DNA of 64,000 bases from JBFWVJ01 sp050246795 (GTDB lineage Bacteria; Patescibacteriota; Gracilibacteria; JAUYGZ01). Shown here one piece after another: positions 16,206 through 24,978 of the stretch (position 1 is its first letter; every line of letters begins with the position of its first letter). Position numbers and translations under genes: made by a program. The DNA is taken from assembly GCA_050246795.1 (NCBI GenBank), contig JBFWVJ010000004.1:1-64000 (forward strand), in the 5' to 3' direction. The notes beneath the pieces are model-generated. The model saw only the letters and a program-made list of their open reading frames with translations, ran no database searches and was not told where the DNA came from.

Positions 16206-16571
16206 ATGATTCGATCGCTTCTGACCTTTTTGGTTCTCAACACCGTGAGTGTGTACCTGGTTCATCAGGTCCTCGACGGATTTGTTATTACCGGTGACAT
16301 ATGGGGATATGTGTTGGTCGGCTCGATTATTGGGCTGCTCAATCTTTTTGTGAAGCCCATTCTCAAAGTTCTTTCTCTTCCCTTCATTTTTTTGACCGTA
16401 GGGTTGTTCCTGATCTTGATCAATGGCTTGATCCTCTGGCTCGCACAGCAGTTCGTGACTTTTTTGGAGGTTTCGGAGATTACCTTTGTGATCAGCGGAG
16501 CGTTTACCTACGTAGTGGCTGTGTTTTTGCTGGGATTGTTTAATTACCTTTTTCAGAAACTTCTTCGCTAA
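16206..16571 (+). CDS. four-helix membrane protein, phage-holin family IV (YvlD-like)
   Basis: A 121-residue integral membrane protein with four hydrophobic helices and the motif GSIIGLLNLFVKPILKVLSLP, typical of the family named after a mycobacterial phage holin but found widely as a chromosomal gene of unknown role. The ATG at 16206 is chosen over an upstream in-frame start that would overlap ruvC. It lies between ruvC and secG in a tight plus-strand run. Nothing indicates a prophage. Confidence 0.75.
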   Translation: MIRSLLTFLVLNTVSVYLVHQVLDGFVITGDIWGYVLVGSIIGLLNLFVKPILKVLSLPFIFLTVGLFLILINGLILWLAQQFVTFLEVSEITFVISGAFTYVVAVFLLGLFNYLFQKLLR

Positions 16572-16595
16572 TTTTTCTATTTTTTAACCTTCTCT

Positions 16596-16916
16596 ATGCA
16601 GCAAACGATTTTGATAGTTCATGTGGTGGTGGGGATCTTGTTTATTTTGTCAGTGTTGGTCCAGGATAAAGGGAGTGGTCTTTCTTCTACGTTTGGAGGA
16701 TCCGGTGGGTTTTATGCTTCACAGCGTGGTGCTGCGAAGGTGATTCATTACCTTTCCCTTGTTTTTTGCTTCATCTTTTTTGCAACCGCATTGGTCTATG
16801 TCGTCTTGCCTGATGCTGGCCCTGAGACCTCTCTTGAAGCTCCTGGAGCTCCTCTCGAAATCACTCCCGGGGTTGAGGGAGCACCTGTTCAAATCACTCC
16901 TGAAGCGGTCCAGTAG
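16596..16916 (+). CDS. secG: preprotein translocase subunit SecG
   Basis: A 106-residue accessory subunit of the SecYEG channel. Two transmembrane helices (about 3-22 and 50-72) surround the conserved loop VLVQDKGSGLSSTFGGSGG. The C-terminal tail is long and rich in proline and glutamate (APGAPLEITPGVEGAPVQ). It is followed closely by an exported solute-binding protein gene. Confidence 0.9.
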   Translation: MQQTILIVHVVVGILFILSVLVQDKGSGLSSTFGGSGGFYASQRGAAKVIHYLSLVFCFIFFATALVYVVLPDAGPETSLEAPGAPLEITPGVEGAPVQITPEAVQ

Positions 16917-16934
16917 TTTTTTTGTGTGTTTGAT

Positions 16935-19094
16935 ATGATTCGTTTTTTTACCCGCACCGAGAAAATCATCATGATGCTGTTGGTGATCCTCATAGGCGTC
17001 ACTTCAGTGTATTTGTATAGCCGTTTTATTCGTGACAATTCTGAACTCATCGCCAGTGAAGGCGGTATTTATACAGAGGGAGTGGTTGGCAGGCCCTTGT
17101 ATCTCAACCCTGTGCTTCTCCTCGGCAATCAGGTCGACAATGATGTAAGCCGGTTGGTTTTTAGTGGTTTGACGAAGTACAACTCTCACACGGGACTGAT
17201 CGAGGACGACATTGCTACCAGTGAAAAGTCCAAGGACAACCTCAGCTACACCTTTACCTTGCTCGCGGATGCCAAGTGGCATGATGGCCAGCCAGTGACG
17301 GCGGATGATGTGGTCTACACGTATGAGTCCGTCATCAAGAGCCCTTCATTTAAGAACGCGAGTCTCAAGCAAACCTTTGCGGAGGTGTCGGTGGAAAAGA
17401 TCAGTGAACGAGTGGTGAAATTTAAGCTCGCATCTCCCTATTCGTTCTTTTTGTCCAATGTCACTATTGGACTGCTCCCGAAGCATCTCCTGGAATTCGT
17501 CCCGGTTGAGAATTTAGAAAAATCAGAGTTCAATCAGTCTCCGGTTGGGACTGGACCGTATCGTTTTGGTTCCTGGACGGTTTCAAATGACACCCACGAA
17601 GTTACTTTGAAGCGGAATGAGGAGTATTATGGCGCTTTGCCAAAGGTGCAGACGGTGATTTTCCGGGCTTTTCCTGATGCTTCTTCGCTCCTGGTCGCCG
17701 AAAACACCCTGACAGGCTTTCGCTTGAGCACGGAGCAAATCCCTGAAAAACTCTTTGCTGATTCCAGCCGTTTCGAAGCGTTTGATTATCGTTTGCCTCA
17801 GTACAGCGCGCTTTTTTTGAATACCCGCTCCGACATGCTGTCCAATAAAAAGGTGCGCTTTGCTCTCCTGCTGGCAACTGATAAGGATCGTATCCAAGAG
17901 ATCGTTCAGAACTCTGAAGTCGTAGATACGCCCATTTTGGAGTCAAAAGCTGATCTTGATATTGAGTTTAGCCTGGAAAGAGCCATGGGAGCTTTTTTTG
18001 ATACCGAGTGGAACCTTCCCGAAAAGGTGAAGGCGAAGGCAGAGCAAGCTGATGGGAGTGGAGGCCCTGTCAATATGGCCTTGATAGGGGATGCAGCCGA
18101 GTTGCGCTTTGAAGTCCAGGCCATACAAGACTCCTGGCTCACGATCAGGCTGGATGGTGTTTTGCAGCCTTCTTTCTTGATGAAGAAGGATGAGACGAAA
18201 ACCTACACGGTCCAAAAGTCCCTTACCTTCCAGACGATTGGGAACGCTGCCGGGATTAAAACAACGGTCAATGGGGTCGGGTTGAAGGCCTTCGGTGGAG
18301 ATGGGGTCGTCGTGCGTAATCTCGTGCTTGACCGGACTACTTTGGAGAACTATGTCGTTGAGGATGCGGTGCCGACTCCTGTGGCAGAGCCTGAACCTGA
18401 TCCAGTTCCGACTCCGGATGTCCAAGTGCCACCGGAAGACGTTGAGGTTCCAGATGAGGTCGAGGAAGCTCAGGATGAAGAGCCAGTGGTTAAGCCCATG
18501 GATGAGCTCGATAGAGTCCGTGTGAATTCTGAAGGGAAACGATTGGTCTTGCGCTTGGTCACGGCTCAGGAGCCTCCTGTTTTCTTGCAGGTGGCTGAGG
18601 AAATCCAAAAACAATGGCTGGAAGCAGGAGCCAAGGTCGTGATAGAAACCTATCCATTGGTGGACCTGCAAGAGAAGATTAGCAAGCGGGATTATGATAT
18701 CTTGCTTTTTGGGCAAAATCTGGGCTACAATCTCGACGCTTTTCCGTTTTGGCACTCCAGCCAGGCTGAGTCTGGACTGAATTTGTCTGACTACCGAAGT
18801 CTGGAAGTGGACAACTTGTTGGTCAGTATCCGAAACACCTTCGATGAGAGGACCAAGCAAGAACTCCTGGATAAGCTCAAAAAAATTATTGCCGAGGATA
18901 CCCCGGCTGTGTTCCTTTACAACCCAACGCACTATTATCTCATCGATCGCTCGGTTAAAAATGTCCAGCTGGGCAGACTCAGCAATCATTCAGACCGCTT
19001 CACGGACCTGAGCAACTGGTATCTCAAAGAAGATTACCGATTGAAAGAAGATTTTAGTTTTTCCGGTTTGATACGTTGGTTGTTCACCTTTTAA
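16935..19094 (+). CDS. solute-binding protein family 5 with an inserted RodZ-type (DUF4115) domain
   Basis: A 719-residue lipid-free, membrane-anchored extracellular protein. It has one N-terminal hydrophobic segment (about 12-33), then a family 5 oligopeptide-binding domain with KWHDGQPVTADDVVYTYES and VGTGPYRFGSW. At about 387-465 the domain is interrupted by a DUF4115-like module (RFEVQAIQDSWLTIRLDG, then VNGVGLKAFGGDGVVV), as found at the C-terminus of RodZ. A Pro/Glu/Asp-rich linker (about 470-530) returns to the binding domain. No ABC permease adjoins. ATG at 16935 is used; GTG at 16926 is possible. The insertion suggests an envelope-linked role rather than simple uptake. Confidence 0.75.
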   Translation: MIRFFTRTEKIIMMLLVILIGVTSVYLYSRFIRDNSELIASEGGIYTEGVVGRPLYLNPVLLLGNQVDNDVSRLVFSGLTKYNSHTGLIEDDIATSEKSKDNLSYTFTLLADAKWHDGQPVTADDVVYTYESVIKSPSFKNASLKQTFAEVSVEKISERVVKFKLASPYSFFLSNVTIGLLPKHLLEFVPVENLEKSEFNQSPVGTGPYRFGSWTVSNDTHEVTLKRNEEYYGALPKVQTVIFRAFPDASSLLVAENTLTGFRLSTEQIPEKLFADSSRFEAFDYRLPQYSALFLNTRSDMLSNKKVRFALLLATDKDRIQEIVQNSEVVDTPILESKADLDIEFSLERAMGAFFDTEWNLPEKVKAKAEQADGSGGPVNMALIGDAAELRFEVQAIQDSWLTIRLDGVLQPSFLMKKDETKTYTVQKSLTFQTIGNAAGIKTTVNGVGLKAFGGDGVVVRNLVLDRTTLENYVVEDAVPTPVAEPEPDPVPTPDVQVPPEDVEVPDEVEEAQDEEPVVKPMDELDRVRVNSEGKRLVLRLVTAQEPPVFLQVAEEIQKQWLEAGAKVVIETYPLVDLQEKISKRDYDILLFGQNLGYNLDAFPFWHSSQAESGLNLSDYRSLEVDNLLVSIRNTFDERTKQELLDKLKKIIAEDTPAVFLYNPTHYYLIDRSVKNVQLGRLSNHSDRFTDLSNWYLKEDYRLKEDFSFSGLIRWLFTF

Positions 19095-19125
19095 TGATTC
19101 GTTTTCACTTCTTAATTTCATTCGT

Positions 19126-19575
19126 ATGTACGTTATCTTGACCAAGGATGTTCCTGGTGTTGGACAGAAGAATCACCTGTTGAAGGTTCGCAGAGGGTAT
19201 TTCATGAACTACCTCCAGCCACGTAGCCTCGCTGAAGCCGCGAGCGCTCAGCGAATCGAATCATTGAAAGAGCTCATCATTGCCCAAAAAGAAGCGGCTA
19301 CTCAGGCTGCGCAAGCCGTCCAAGAGAGCGCGAAGGCCTTGGAAGGGATCACGATCGTTCTCAGTGGCAAGACTTCTGCCAAGGGAACCTTGTTCAAGGC
19401 GCTTGGTGAGAAGGATGTGATCGCAGCGTTGAAGAAGCAGGCTGGAGTCGAGGTGGCAAAGGGATCAGTTGAAATGGAGCCACTGAAGAAAATCGGCGAT
19501 CATGTTGTCCAGGTCCAAATGGGTGATCAACAGGTAGAGGTGAAGGTGAAATTGGAAGCCAAGGAGGAGGAGTAG
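19126..19575 (+). CDS. rplI: 50S ribosomal protein L9
   Basis: A 149-residue large-subunit protein. The N-terminal domain MYVILTKDVPGVGQKNHLLKV and the GYFMNYLQPRSLAEAAS stretch bind 23S rRNA; a long connecting helix (about 45-75) leads to the C-terminal domain. Several Candidate Phyla Radiation lineages lack L9, so its presence narrows the possible host. A Rho-independent terminator follows. Confidence 0.95.
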   Translation: MYVILTKDVPGVGQKNHLLKVRRGYFMNYLQPRSLAEAASAQRIESLKELIIAQKEAATQAAQAVQESAKALEGITIVLSGKTSAKGTLFKALGEKDVIAALKKQAGVEVAKGSVEMEPLKKIGDHVVQVQMGDQQVEVKVKLEAKEEE

Positions 19576-19598
19576 AAACATTTAACAATTGGCCATCG

Positions 19599-19634
19599 AC
19601 ATGTGACAATGGAAACGTTGTCACATGTTTTTTG
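19599..19634 (+). terminator. Rho-independent terminator after rplI
   Basis: ACATGTGACAA (19599-19609) pairs perfectly with TTGTCACATGT (19618-19628) around an eight-base loop, followed by a run of T interrupted by one G. It ends just before the ruvX ATG. Confidence 0.8.
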
Positions 19635-19637
19635 TTT

Positions 19638-20048
19638 ATGAAGGTTCTGGCAATTGATTTTGGCCTAAAGCGCATTGGTCTTGCTGTTGGTTCTTCAGAG
19701 GCTGGTATTGCTTTTCCTCGCGATGTACTGCTGAATGATGATCAGTGCTGGGTGGGATTGAAGGAACTGGTTGACCGTGAATCCATCCAGTTGGCACTCG
19801 TGGGCATGCCTTTGAAGCGTGATGGCGCCCCTGGTGATATTGATGATGAGCTCCAGCATTTCTTAGGAAAGCTCCGTGACCTTGTGGAGGATGTCCAAGT
19901 AGTTGACGAGCGTTATACGTCAAAAATGGCCCAAAGCAAACTCCGTGAAATCGGCATGAAGTCCAAGGACCAACGCGATGTGCTGGACTCTACAGCTGCT
20001 CAAATCCTTCTGCAAGAGTGGTTGGATCAGCAACGGAAGGCTTCATGA
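19638..20048 (+). CDS. ruvX: RuvX/YqgF, putative pre-16S rRNA nuclease
   Basis: A 136-residue RNase H-fold protein. MKVLAIDFGLKRIGLAVG holds the first catalytic Asp; VVDERYTSKMAQ and the final DSTAAQILLQEWLD complete the family pattern. In Escherichia coli YqgF processes pre-16S rRNA; in other bacteria it is linked to Holliday junctions. The ATG at 19638 is chosen over a TTG six bases earlier. Its last 59 bases overlap the convergent SLH gene. Confidence 0.92.
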   Translation: MKVLAIDFGLKRIGLAVGSSEAGIAFPRDVLLNDDQCWVGLKELVDRESIQLALVGMPLKRDGAPGDIDDELQHFLGKLRDLVEDVQVVDERYTSKMAQSKLREIGMKSKDQRDVLDSTAAQILLQEWLDQQRKAS

Positions 20049-21270
20049 CATGCCAGATTTGGGTTTTTTTGGAGTTGACCAGAGGATGTTCTTCATCATT
20101 CGTGCTGATGGTTTCTTTTTCGGCTTTTTTAAAAGCTTCTTTGATTTCAAAGTCCACGATTTCTACCAGGAATTGTTCGCCGGAACTCAGTCCTTCCCTA
20201 TTTCCTTCGAAGAAGGTAGCTATGCCATCGATGTTCTGCTCTTCGGCCAGTCTTGATAGGGTATCGATGACTCCTGAAATCATGTCTACATCCGTGGCGT
20301 TCTCAACGATAAAGGGAATGCTTTGCTCACCTACCGCGAGGAAGATCTGAGTCGTTGGTGCCTGAGATCGAATGGTTTCGATGAAGCTGAGGTCTTTTTC
20401 TGAAAGGATCATGGTTTCAGAGAGCTTGATCTCGGGAAGGATGACCTGAGTGATGCTCACCTTTTCGATGAGCTTGGTGATGTCTTCAATGAGGTCGAGA
20501 TCACGGATCACCAGGACATTGGTGGTATTCTTTTTTGCCCCTTCTGCTGGGGTTTCTTTTGGTTTGAGCGTGATGGAGTTGACCATCTTCGAGAGAAATT
20601 CCACGATTTCTTCTCGGGTGATGGCTTCGTCCATGATTTGCCAGAGCGGGCGGTCTTCTCCCGGGAGGTTTATTCCTACCTGCTTCGCGAAGATGACATA
20701 GGGGTCAAACCAGGCGTTGGTATCGTTCATGCTGCTGTGGATCTGCTCGAAGAGATCGTGGATCCGTGTATCAGCCGCTGAGCCTGCGTCTACCATCATT
20801 TTCCAGGCTTCCCCCCGTTTTGCTTCTTGATATCCGATGTATTCGCCATTCTCGTAGCCTTTGATATCTCCACTTATTTTTGCCAATGCGATGGAAGGCG
20901 CTGCCCAGAAGTCCGGGGGAGTATCTTTAAAGGGCCACAGATGGTTGTTCATGAGCATCTTCTCCATGTCTTCGATGTGCTGCTTTTGTCCAAAGAACTG
21001 GTAGGTGATCTTCAGCATTTCAGCTCGATTGGCACTTGCCTTGGGCCTGAACGTCCCATCGGCGTAGCCATTGATGATGCCGAGCTGGCAGAATTGACCG
21101 ATGAGTTCACTTTCAGTGTCTGAAAATCGGCATTCTGGTGCGGTAGATGTTGGTGCGATCACTCGTGTTCGGAGTTCCCTGACGGGGGCATTAGTCCCTT
21201 GGGAATAGGTCAGGTAGATGAAGGTACCAAGGGTGATGACGAGGATGGTAAAGACGACTTTTTTGAGCAT
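19990..21270 (-). CDS. S-layer-homology (SLH) domain surface protein
   Basis: A 426-residue exported protein with an N-terminal signal or anchor (1-23). SLH-type motifs follow: CRFSDTESELIGQFCQLGIINGYADGTFRPKASANRAEMLKI is spread over about residues 47-88, and a second, weaker copy lies about 115-160. SLH domains bind pyruvylated cell-wall polymer. The C-terminal half (about 245-400) repeats ILPEIKLSETMILSEKDLS-like units and has no recognised family. It has its own promoter with an extended -10 element. Its 3' end overlaps ruvX tail to tail. Confidence 0.75.
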   Translation of the reverse strand: MLKKVVFTILVITLGTFIYLTYSQGTNAPVRELRTRVIAPTSTAPECRFSDTESELIGQFCQLGIINGYADGTFRPKASANRAEMLKITYQFFGQKQHIEDMEKMLMNNHLWPFKDTPPDFWAAPSIALAKISGDIKGYENGEYIGYQEAKRGEAWKMMVDAGSAADTRIHDLFEQIHSSMNDTNAWFDPYVIFAKQVGINLPGEDRPLWQIMDEAITREEIVEFLSKMVNSITLKPKETPAEGAKKNTTNVLVIRDLDLIEDITKLIEKVSITQVILPEIKLSETMILSEKDLSFIETIRSQAPTTQIFLAVGEQSIPFIVENATDVDMISGVIDTLSRLAEEQNIDGIATFFEGNREGLSSGEQFLVEIVDFEIKEAFKKAEKETISTNDEEHPLVNSKKTQIWHVMKPSVADPTTLAEGFEQL

Positions 21271-21293
21271 TTTTTTGTTTTTTATGTCGAATT

Positions 21294-21302
21294 ATTATAC
21301 CA
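21294..21302 (-). promoter_or_regulatory. extended -10 promoter of the SLH gene
   Basis: On the minus strand TGGTATAATAA lies 23 bases before the ATG at 21270. No good -35 is visible, consistent with an extended TGn -10. The 502-codon unknown gene starting at 49110 has the same TGGTATAATAA at the same distance. Confidence 0.6.
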
Positions 21303-21329
21303 TGAAACGGCTAAAAAATCACGAAATTC

Positions 21330-22484
21330 ATGTCTCACTTCTTTTTCACTTCCGAATCCGTCACTGAAGGGCACCCAGACAAAATCTGTGATCAGATTTC
21401 CGATGCTGTCCTCGACGCGGTGCTTCGTGATGACCCTGATGGAGCTTGCTGCTGTGAGGTGTTTACCACGACCGGTCTGGTCGTCGTGGGAGGAGAGATC
21501 ACGACTTCTACCTATGTCGATGTGACGAAGATTGTCCGGGAGACCCTGAAAAATATTGGCTACACCGATCCTGCTTATGGGATCGATTACCAAAGCTGTG
21601 CGGTGGTTCTGGCCATCGATGAACAAAGTCCTGATATTTCCCAGGGTGAAAAGCCTGAGAAGAGCCCTCATCAACAGCAGGGAGCGGGAGATCAGGGGAT
21701 GATGTTTGGCTTTGCTTGTGATGAAACCCCAGAGCTGATGCCCCTCCCGATCATGCTCGCTCATGGGCTGGCGCGAAGGCTGGCTGAAGTACGCAAGCAG
21801 GGCATTGTTGACTATCTGAGGCCCGATGGGAAGACACAGGTCACCATTGAGTATGATGAGCAAGGAAGGCCATTGCGTGTCGATACGGTGGTGGTGGCCG
21901 CCCAACACCATGAAGGGATTGAGCAAGCGCAGCTGAAGAAGGATCTTTTGCAGCATGTTATCCAACCTGTTTGTGAAAAGTACCTGGATGAAAGCACGCG
22001 GTACTTTATCAATGAAACCGGGAAGTTCGTAAGTGGTGGCCCGCAGGCTGATACCGGGTTGACTGGGCGCAAGATCATCGTCGATACCTACGGCGGAATG
22101 GGACGACATGGTGGCGGTGCTTTTTCGGGTAAGGTGCCGAATAAGCAGGACCGTTCCGGGGCGTATATGGCACGCTATATTGCTAAAAATATCGTCGCTG
22201 CCGGATATGCTACGAAGTGTGAGATCCAGCTCTCCTATGCGATCGGCTATCCTGAACCCGTTTCCATTCACGTCGACACTTTTGGGACGGGGAATGTCGA
22301 TCACAACCACCTCGAAAGCGCGATCCGAAGGTGTTTTGACTTGACGCCAGCGGGGATCATCCGCGAGCTGGACTTACTCCGACCGATCTATTTGCCTACC
22401 GCGACCTACGGACACTTTGGTCGCTCAGAATTCCCTTGGGAACAGCTGAATAAAGTGGAGGCTTTGCGTGCCCAATTAGGATAG
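21330..22484 (+). CDS. metK: S-adenosylmethionine synthetase
   Basis: A 384-residue enzyme making S-adenosylmethionine from methionine and ATP. The three-domain family is recognised by EGHPDKICDQISDAVLDA near the start, GAGDQGMMFGFACDETPE (about 128-145) and the later GGGAFSGKVPNKQDRSGAY (about 260-278) with metal and phosphate ligands. Length is standard. Divergent from the SLH gene; its stop overlaps the next, convergent gene by nine bases. It would supply the methyltransferases encoded at 24.9 and 57.3 kb. Confidence 0.96.
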   Translation: MSHFFFTSESVTEGHPDKICDQISDAVLDAVLRDDPDGACCCEVFTTTGLVVVGGEITTSTYVDVTKIVRETLKNIGYTDPAYGIDYQSCAVVLAIDEQSPDISQGEKPEKSPHQQQGAGDQGMMFGFACDETPELMPLPIMLAHGLARRLAEVRKQGIVDYLRPDGKTQVTIEYDEQGRPLRVDTVVVAAQHHEGIEQAQLKKDLLQHVIQPVCEKYLDESTRYFINETGKFVSGGPQADTGLTGRKIIVDTYGGMGRHGGGAFSGKVPNKQDRSGAYMARYIAKNIVAAGYATKCEIQLSYAIGYPEPVSIHVDTFGTGNVDHNHLESAIRRCFDLTPAGIIRELDLLRPIYLPTATYGHFGRSEFPWEQLNKVEALRAQLG

Positions 22485-22718
22485 CTTGTTGTAGAGCCAA
22501 GCCACCGCGTACGCACCAACAAATCCATCAATGAATCCGTACAGAGCCCCGATCAAGGCACCGATGAACGTCGTGTCGTAGCCGATGTAGAAGGTGGCGA
22601 TGGTTTGGATGCCTTGCTCCCAGATGCCAAATGCATTTGCGATCAGACTGGCGAAAAGGATCCCGCTCGCCCAAACGATGCCGATGGAGAGGGCGAAGGC
22701 TTTTGTGGAGAGTTTCAT
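22476..22718 (-). CDS. small two-helix membrane protein (holin-like)
   Basis: An 80-residue protein with three hydrophobic stretches and the pattern LSIGIVWASGILFASLIANAF, then GALIGALYGFIDGFVGAYAVAWLYNKL. Similar chromosomal genes are often labelled bacteriophage holin, but no phage gene is nearby and the real role is unknown. It converges on metK. Confidence 0.6.
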   Translation of the reverse strand: MKLSTKAFALSIGIVWASGILFASLIANAFGIWEQGIQTIATFYIGYDTTFIGALIGALYGFIDGFVGAYAVAWLYNKLS

Positions 22719-22870
22719 GAGGAAGGATTAGTAAATTCTTTATACTCCTTTCGTTTCTTATCAACAAACTGTTACACCACATTCTTCTTTTTCTTTCCAG
22801 CTTACCCCTGGACTTCTCTCGAATTTTTCTCGAAAGTGTCTATACTCTTGAAAGCCCTTAATCCCTTTGT

Positions 22871-23422
22871 ATGGATTTACAATCAGCAGAAAAACTTATG
22901 CAGGATGCACTTAAGCATCTGGAAGGAGAATATGTGAAAATGCAGGTCGGACGAGCGAGCACCGCTATGGTGGAAGGTCTTTTGATCACTGCTTACGGTA
23001 TGACTCAGCCGTTGAGGAATATTGCCTCGATCACGACGCCAGACGCCAAGTCGATCATGATCCAGCCTTGGGATAAATCCGTCTTGTCTTCTATCGAGAG
23101 TGGTATCCGTGAACGGTCTGATCTCGGACTCAACCCTATGAATGACGGGAATGTTCTCCGCATCAATCTTCCCCAGCCAACGGAGGAACGACGGAAAGAA
23201 TTGGTGAAGGTGGCATACGCGAAGGCTGAAGAAGCGAAAGTCTCTATTCGCAACGCGAGGCATAAAGTTCACAGCGCGATCAAGGACCAGTTGAAAGAAA
23301 AGGAGGTGTCTGAGGATGAAGCCAAGGCTATGGAAAGCGAGCTTCAAGAAGTCGTTGACGCGATGAATAAAAAAATCGATGAGTTGGCCAAATCAAAAGA
23401 GAAAGATATTTTGACGGTTTAG
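22871..23422 (+). CDS. frr: ribosome recycling factor
   Basis: A 183-residue factor that splits post-termination ribosomes together with EF-G. The two-domain pattern is clear: VQVGRAST-like KMQVGRASTAMVEG near the start, ITTPDAKSIMIQPWDKS, then LRINLPQPTEERRKELVK and a long C-terminal helix. Normal length. It directly precedes rseP, spaced 17 bases, and is separated from pyrH, its usual neighbour. Confidence 0.95.
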   Translation: MDLQSAEKLMQDALKHLEGEYVKMQVGRASTAMVEGLLITAYGMTQPLRNIASITTPDAKSIMIQPWDKSVLSSIESGIRERSDLGLNPMNDGNVLRINLPQPTEERRKELVKVAYAKAEEAKVSIRNARHKVHSAIKDQLKEKEVSEDEAKAMESELQEVVDAMNKKIDELAKSKEKDILTV

Positions 23423-23439
23423 TATTCATTTTTGTCCCT

Positions 23440-24564
23440 ATGGGTTATCTCATCAGTATTGTCGTTTTCTTGATTATTTTTTCTGTCTTGATTCTGGTGC
23501 ATGAGTTTGGACATTTTTATGCAGCTCGTAGGGCAGGGGTAAAAGTTGAGGAGTTTGGGATGGGACTTCCACCTCGTGCAAAGGGGCTTTGGAAGGACAA
23601 GATGGGGACCTTGTACAGCCTGAATTGGATTCCCTTTGGGGGGTTTGTGAGGATGTACGGGGAGGACAGCGAAGATGAAAAAATGAGAAACAAGGAAGGG
23701 AGCTTTGCCAGTAAAAGCATTGCCGCCCGCACGCTGATCATACTCGCGGGAGTAGTGATGAATTTCTTGCTGGGATATGTCATTTTGGTACTCCTCTTTA
23801 CGGTCGGTACGAAGCCCTTCATCGTTACTCAGGATGATTTCCAATACTATCGTGAGCAGGGGATTATTGACGCGAAGGAGCAGGTGGTTGTCACTGATTT
23901 TGCTGATGAATCCCAGGCGGATGAGGCAGGCATCGTGGCTGGAGATGTGATCGTGAAGGTGGGAGGGAATGATATCTTACGAAATGATGATTTGGTCGCA
24001 GCGGCTCAGAAGTCCGCTGGTCGGGAAGTGCCTGTGACCGTGATGCGTGGTGAAGATACCTTGAGCTTTGATGTCCCGGTGAGTGAAGAGGGGAGGTTTG
24101 GTTTGGTCATTTCCGAGGCACCTGATGTGAAGGAGATCAAGGATATTCAGTACCCTTTTCCGAAGGCGTTGGTCCAGGCTGGATATGAGACCGGACGACT
24201 TTCGGTATTGACGATGAAGATGTTTGTAGAAGTCTTGTTTGATTTGTTTACCAAGGCTGAGATATCCGAGCAGGTTTCTGGTCCTGTAGGGATTGCGCAG
24301 TTGACCCACCAGACGACCCAAAATGGAGGTGTGTTGGATGTCTTGAAATTGATTGCTTTGCTCTCTATTTCTCTTGGTGCGATCAATGTTCTGCCGATCC
24401 CGGCTTTGGATGGGGGACGATTTCTTTCCATTTTCTTTGAAGTTGTCACGCGTAGACGACCTGATGCTGCTTTGGAAGCCAAGATCCATGCGTTCGGGTT
24501 CTTGTTGATTTTGATTTTGATTTTGGCTGTGACCTACAATGACATTCTGAAGCTTCTTCAATAG
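23440..24564 (+). CDS. rseP: site-2 intramembrane metalloprotease RseP
   Basis: A 374-residue intramembrane zinc protease of the M50B family. The first transmembrane helix carries HEFGH (21-25), the zinc-binding HExxH. A PDZ domain follows (about 150-235, EAGIVAGDVIVKVGG). The C-terminal helices contain NVLPIPALDGGR, supplying the conserved LDG aspartate. Such proteases cut anti-sigma factors or signal peptides. It sits just downstream of frr. Confidence 0.92.
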   Translation: MGYLISIVVFLIIFSVLILVHEFGHFYAARRAGVKVEEFGMGLPPRAKGLWKDKMGTLYSLNWIPFGGFVRMYGEDSEDEKMRNKEGSFASKSIAARTLIILAGVVMNFLLGYVILVLLFTVGTKPFIVTQDDFQYYREQGIIDAKEQVVVTDFADESQADEAGIVAGDVIVKVGGNDILRNDDLVAAAQKSAGREVPVTVMRGEDTLSFDVPVSEEGRFGLVISEAPDVKEIKDIQYPFPKALVQAGYETGRLSVLTMKMFVEVLFDLFTKAEISEQVSGPVGIAQLTHQTTQNGGVLDVLKLIALLSISLGAINVLPIPALDGGRFLSIFFEVVTRRRPDAALEAKIHAFGFLLILILILAVTYNDILKLLQ

Positions 24565-24592
24565 TTGACATTCTCAATTCAAGTATTATAAT
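24565..24592 (+). promoter_or_regulatory. near-consensus sigma70 promoter
   Basis: TTGACA (24565-24570), a 16-base spacer and TATAAT (24587-24592), followed by GCAC. The start codon at 24613 lies 21 bases beyond the -10, so the transcript leader would be about 14 bases. The same TATAATGnGCAC arrangement occurs at 47326 and 50870. Confidence 0.8.
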
Positions 24593-24612
24593 GCACACCT
24601 TTCATTCCATTG

Positions 24613-24978
24613 ATGAAAAAAGGTGTATTAATACCATTCGATCCTCGGTCTCCTGACCAAAGGCTCGTTGTCCCCCCTGCGAGTGAGTTTGATCGCGTGC
24701 AGGATTTACTGATCGATTTTCGTGCTCAATTGTTGATTCCCTGTGAATCTTCTGAAGAATTGGAATCACTTTTGATTGCTACGAACAAAATTCTTTCTGG
24801 GCTTCGTACCAGGATCGTGAATGCTTTTAGCGAGAGAAGTATATCCGAAGCAGCCTTGCGAGACTTGGCGGCGATCTTCTCCTTGGTCTGGGCTCGAGCG
24901 CGCAGTTTGAGGTCTAATGATGGTCCTGAACAGGTACGGGTGCAGGATATTCCTCGAGAATTGGTGGAGGGGTTGTAG
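24613..24978 (+). CDS. hypothetical protein with its own strong promoter
   Basis: A 121-residue soluble protein beginning MKKGVLIPFDPRSPDQRLVV and mostly helical. No family is recognised. It follows a consensus promoter with a very short leader, so it should be well expressed. Its last 65 bases overlap the convergent methyltransferase gene. Confidence 0.55.
   Translation: MKKGVLIPFDPRSPDQRLVVPPASEFDRVQDLLIDFRAQLLIPCESSEELESLLIATNKILSGLRTRIVNAFSERSISEAALRDLAAIFSLVWARARSLRSNDGPEQVRVQDIPRELVEGL

Noticed and set aside
17943..18989. 348-codon minus-strand frame inside the solute-binding protein gene
   Set aside because: No recognisable domain or start context; it mirrors the codon pattern of the coding strand.
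21282..22310. 342-codon minus-strand frame over metK
   Set aside because: metK is certain on the other strand; the antisense product has no family similarity.
16206..22718. Prophage remnant based on two holin-like genes
   Set aside because: Both families are common chromosomal genes and no capsid, tail, integrase or lysin genes adjoin.
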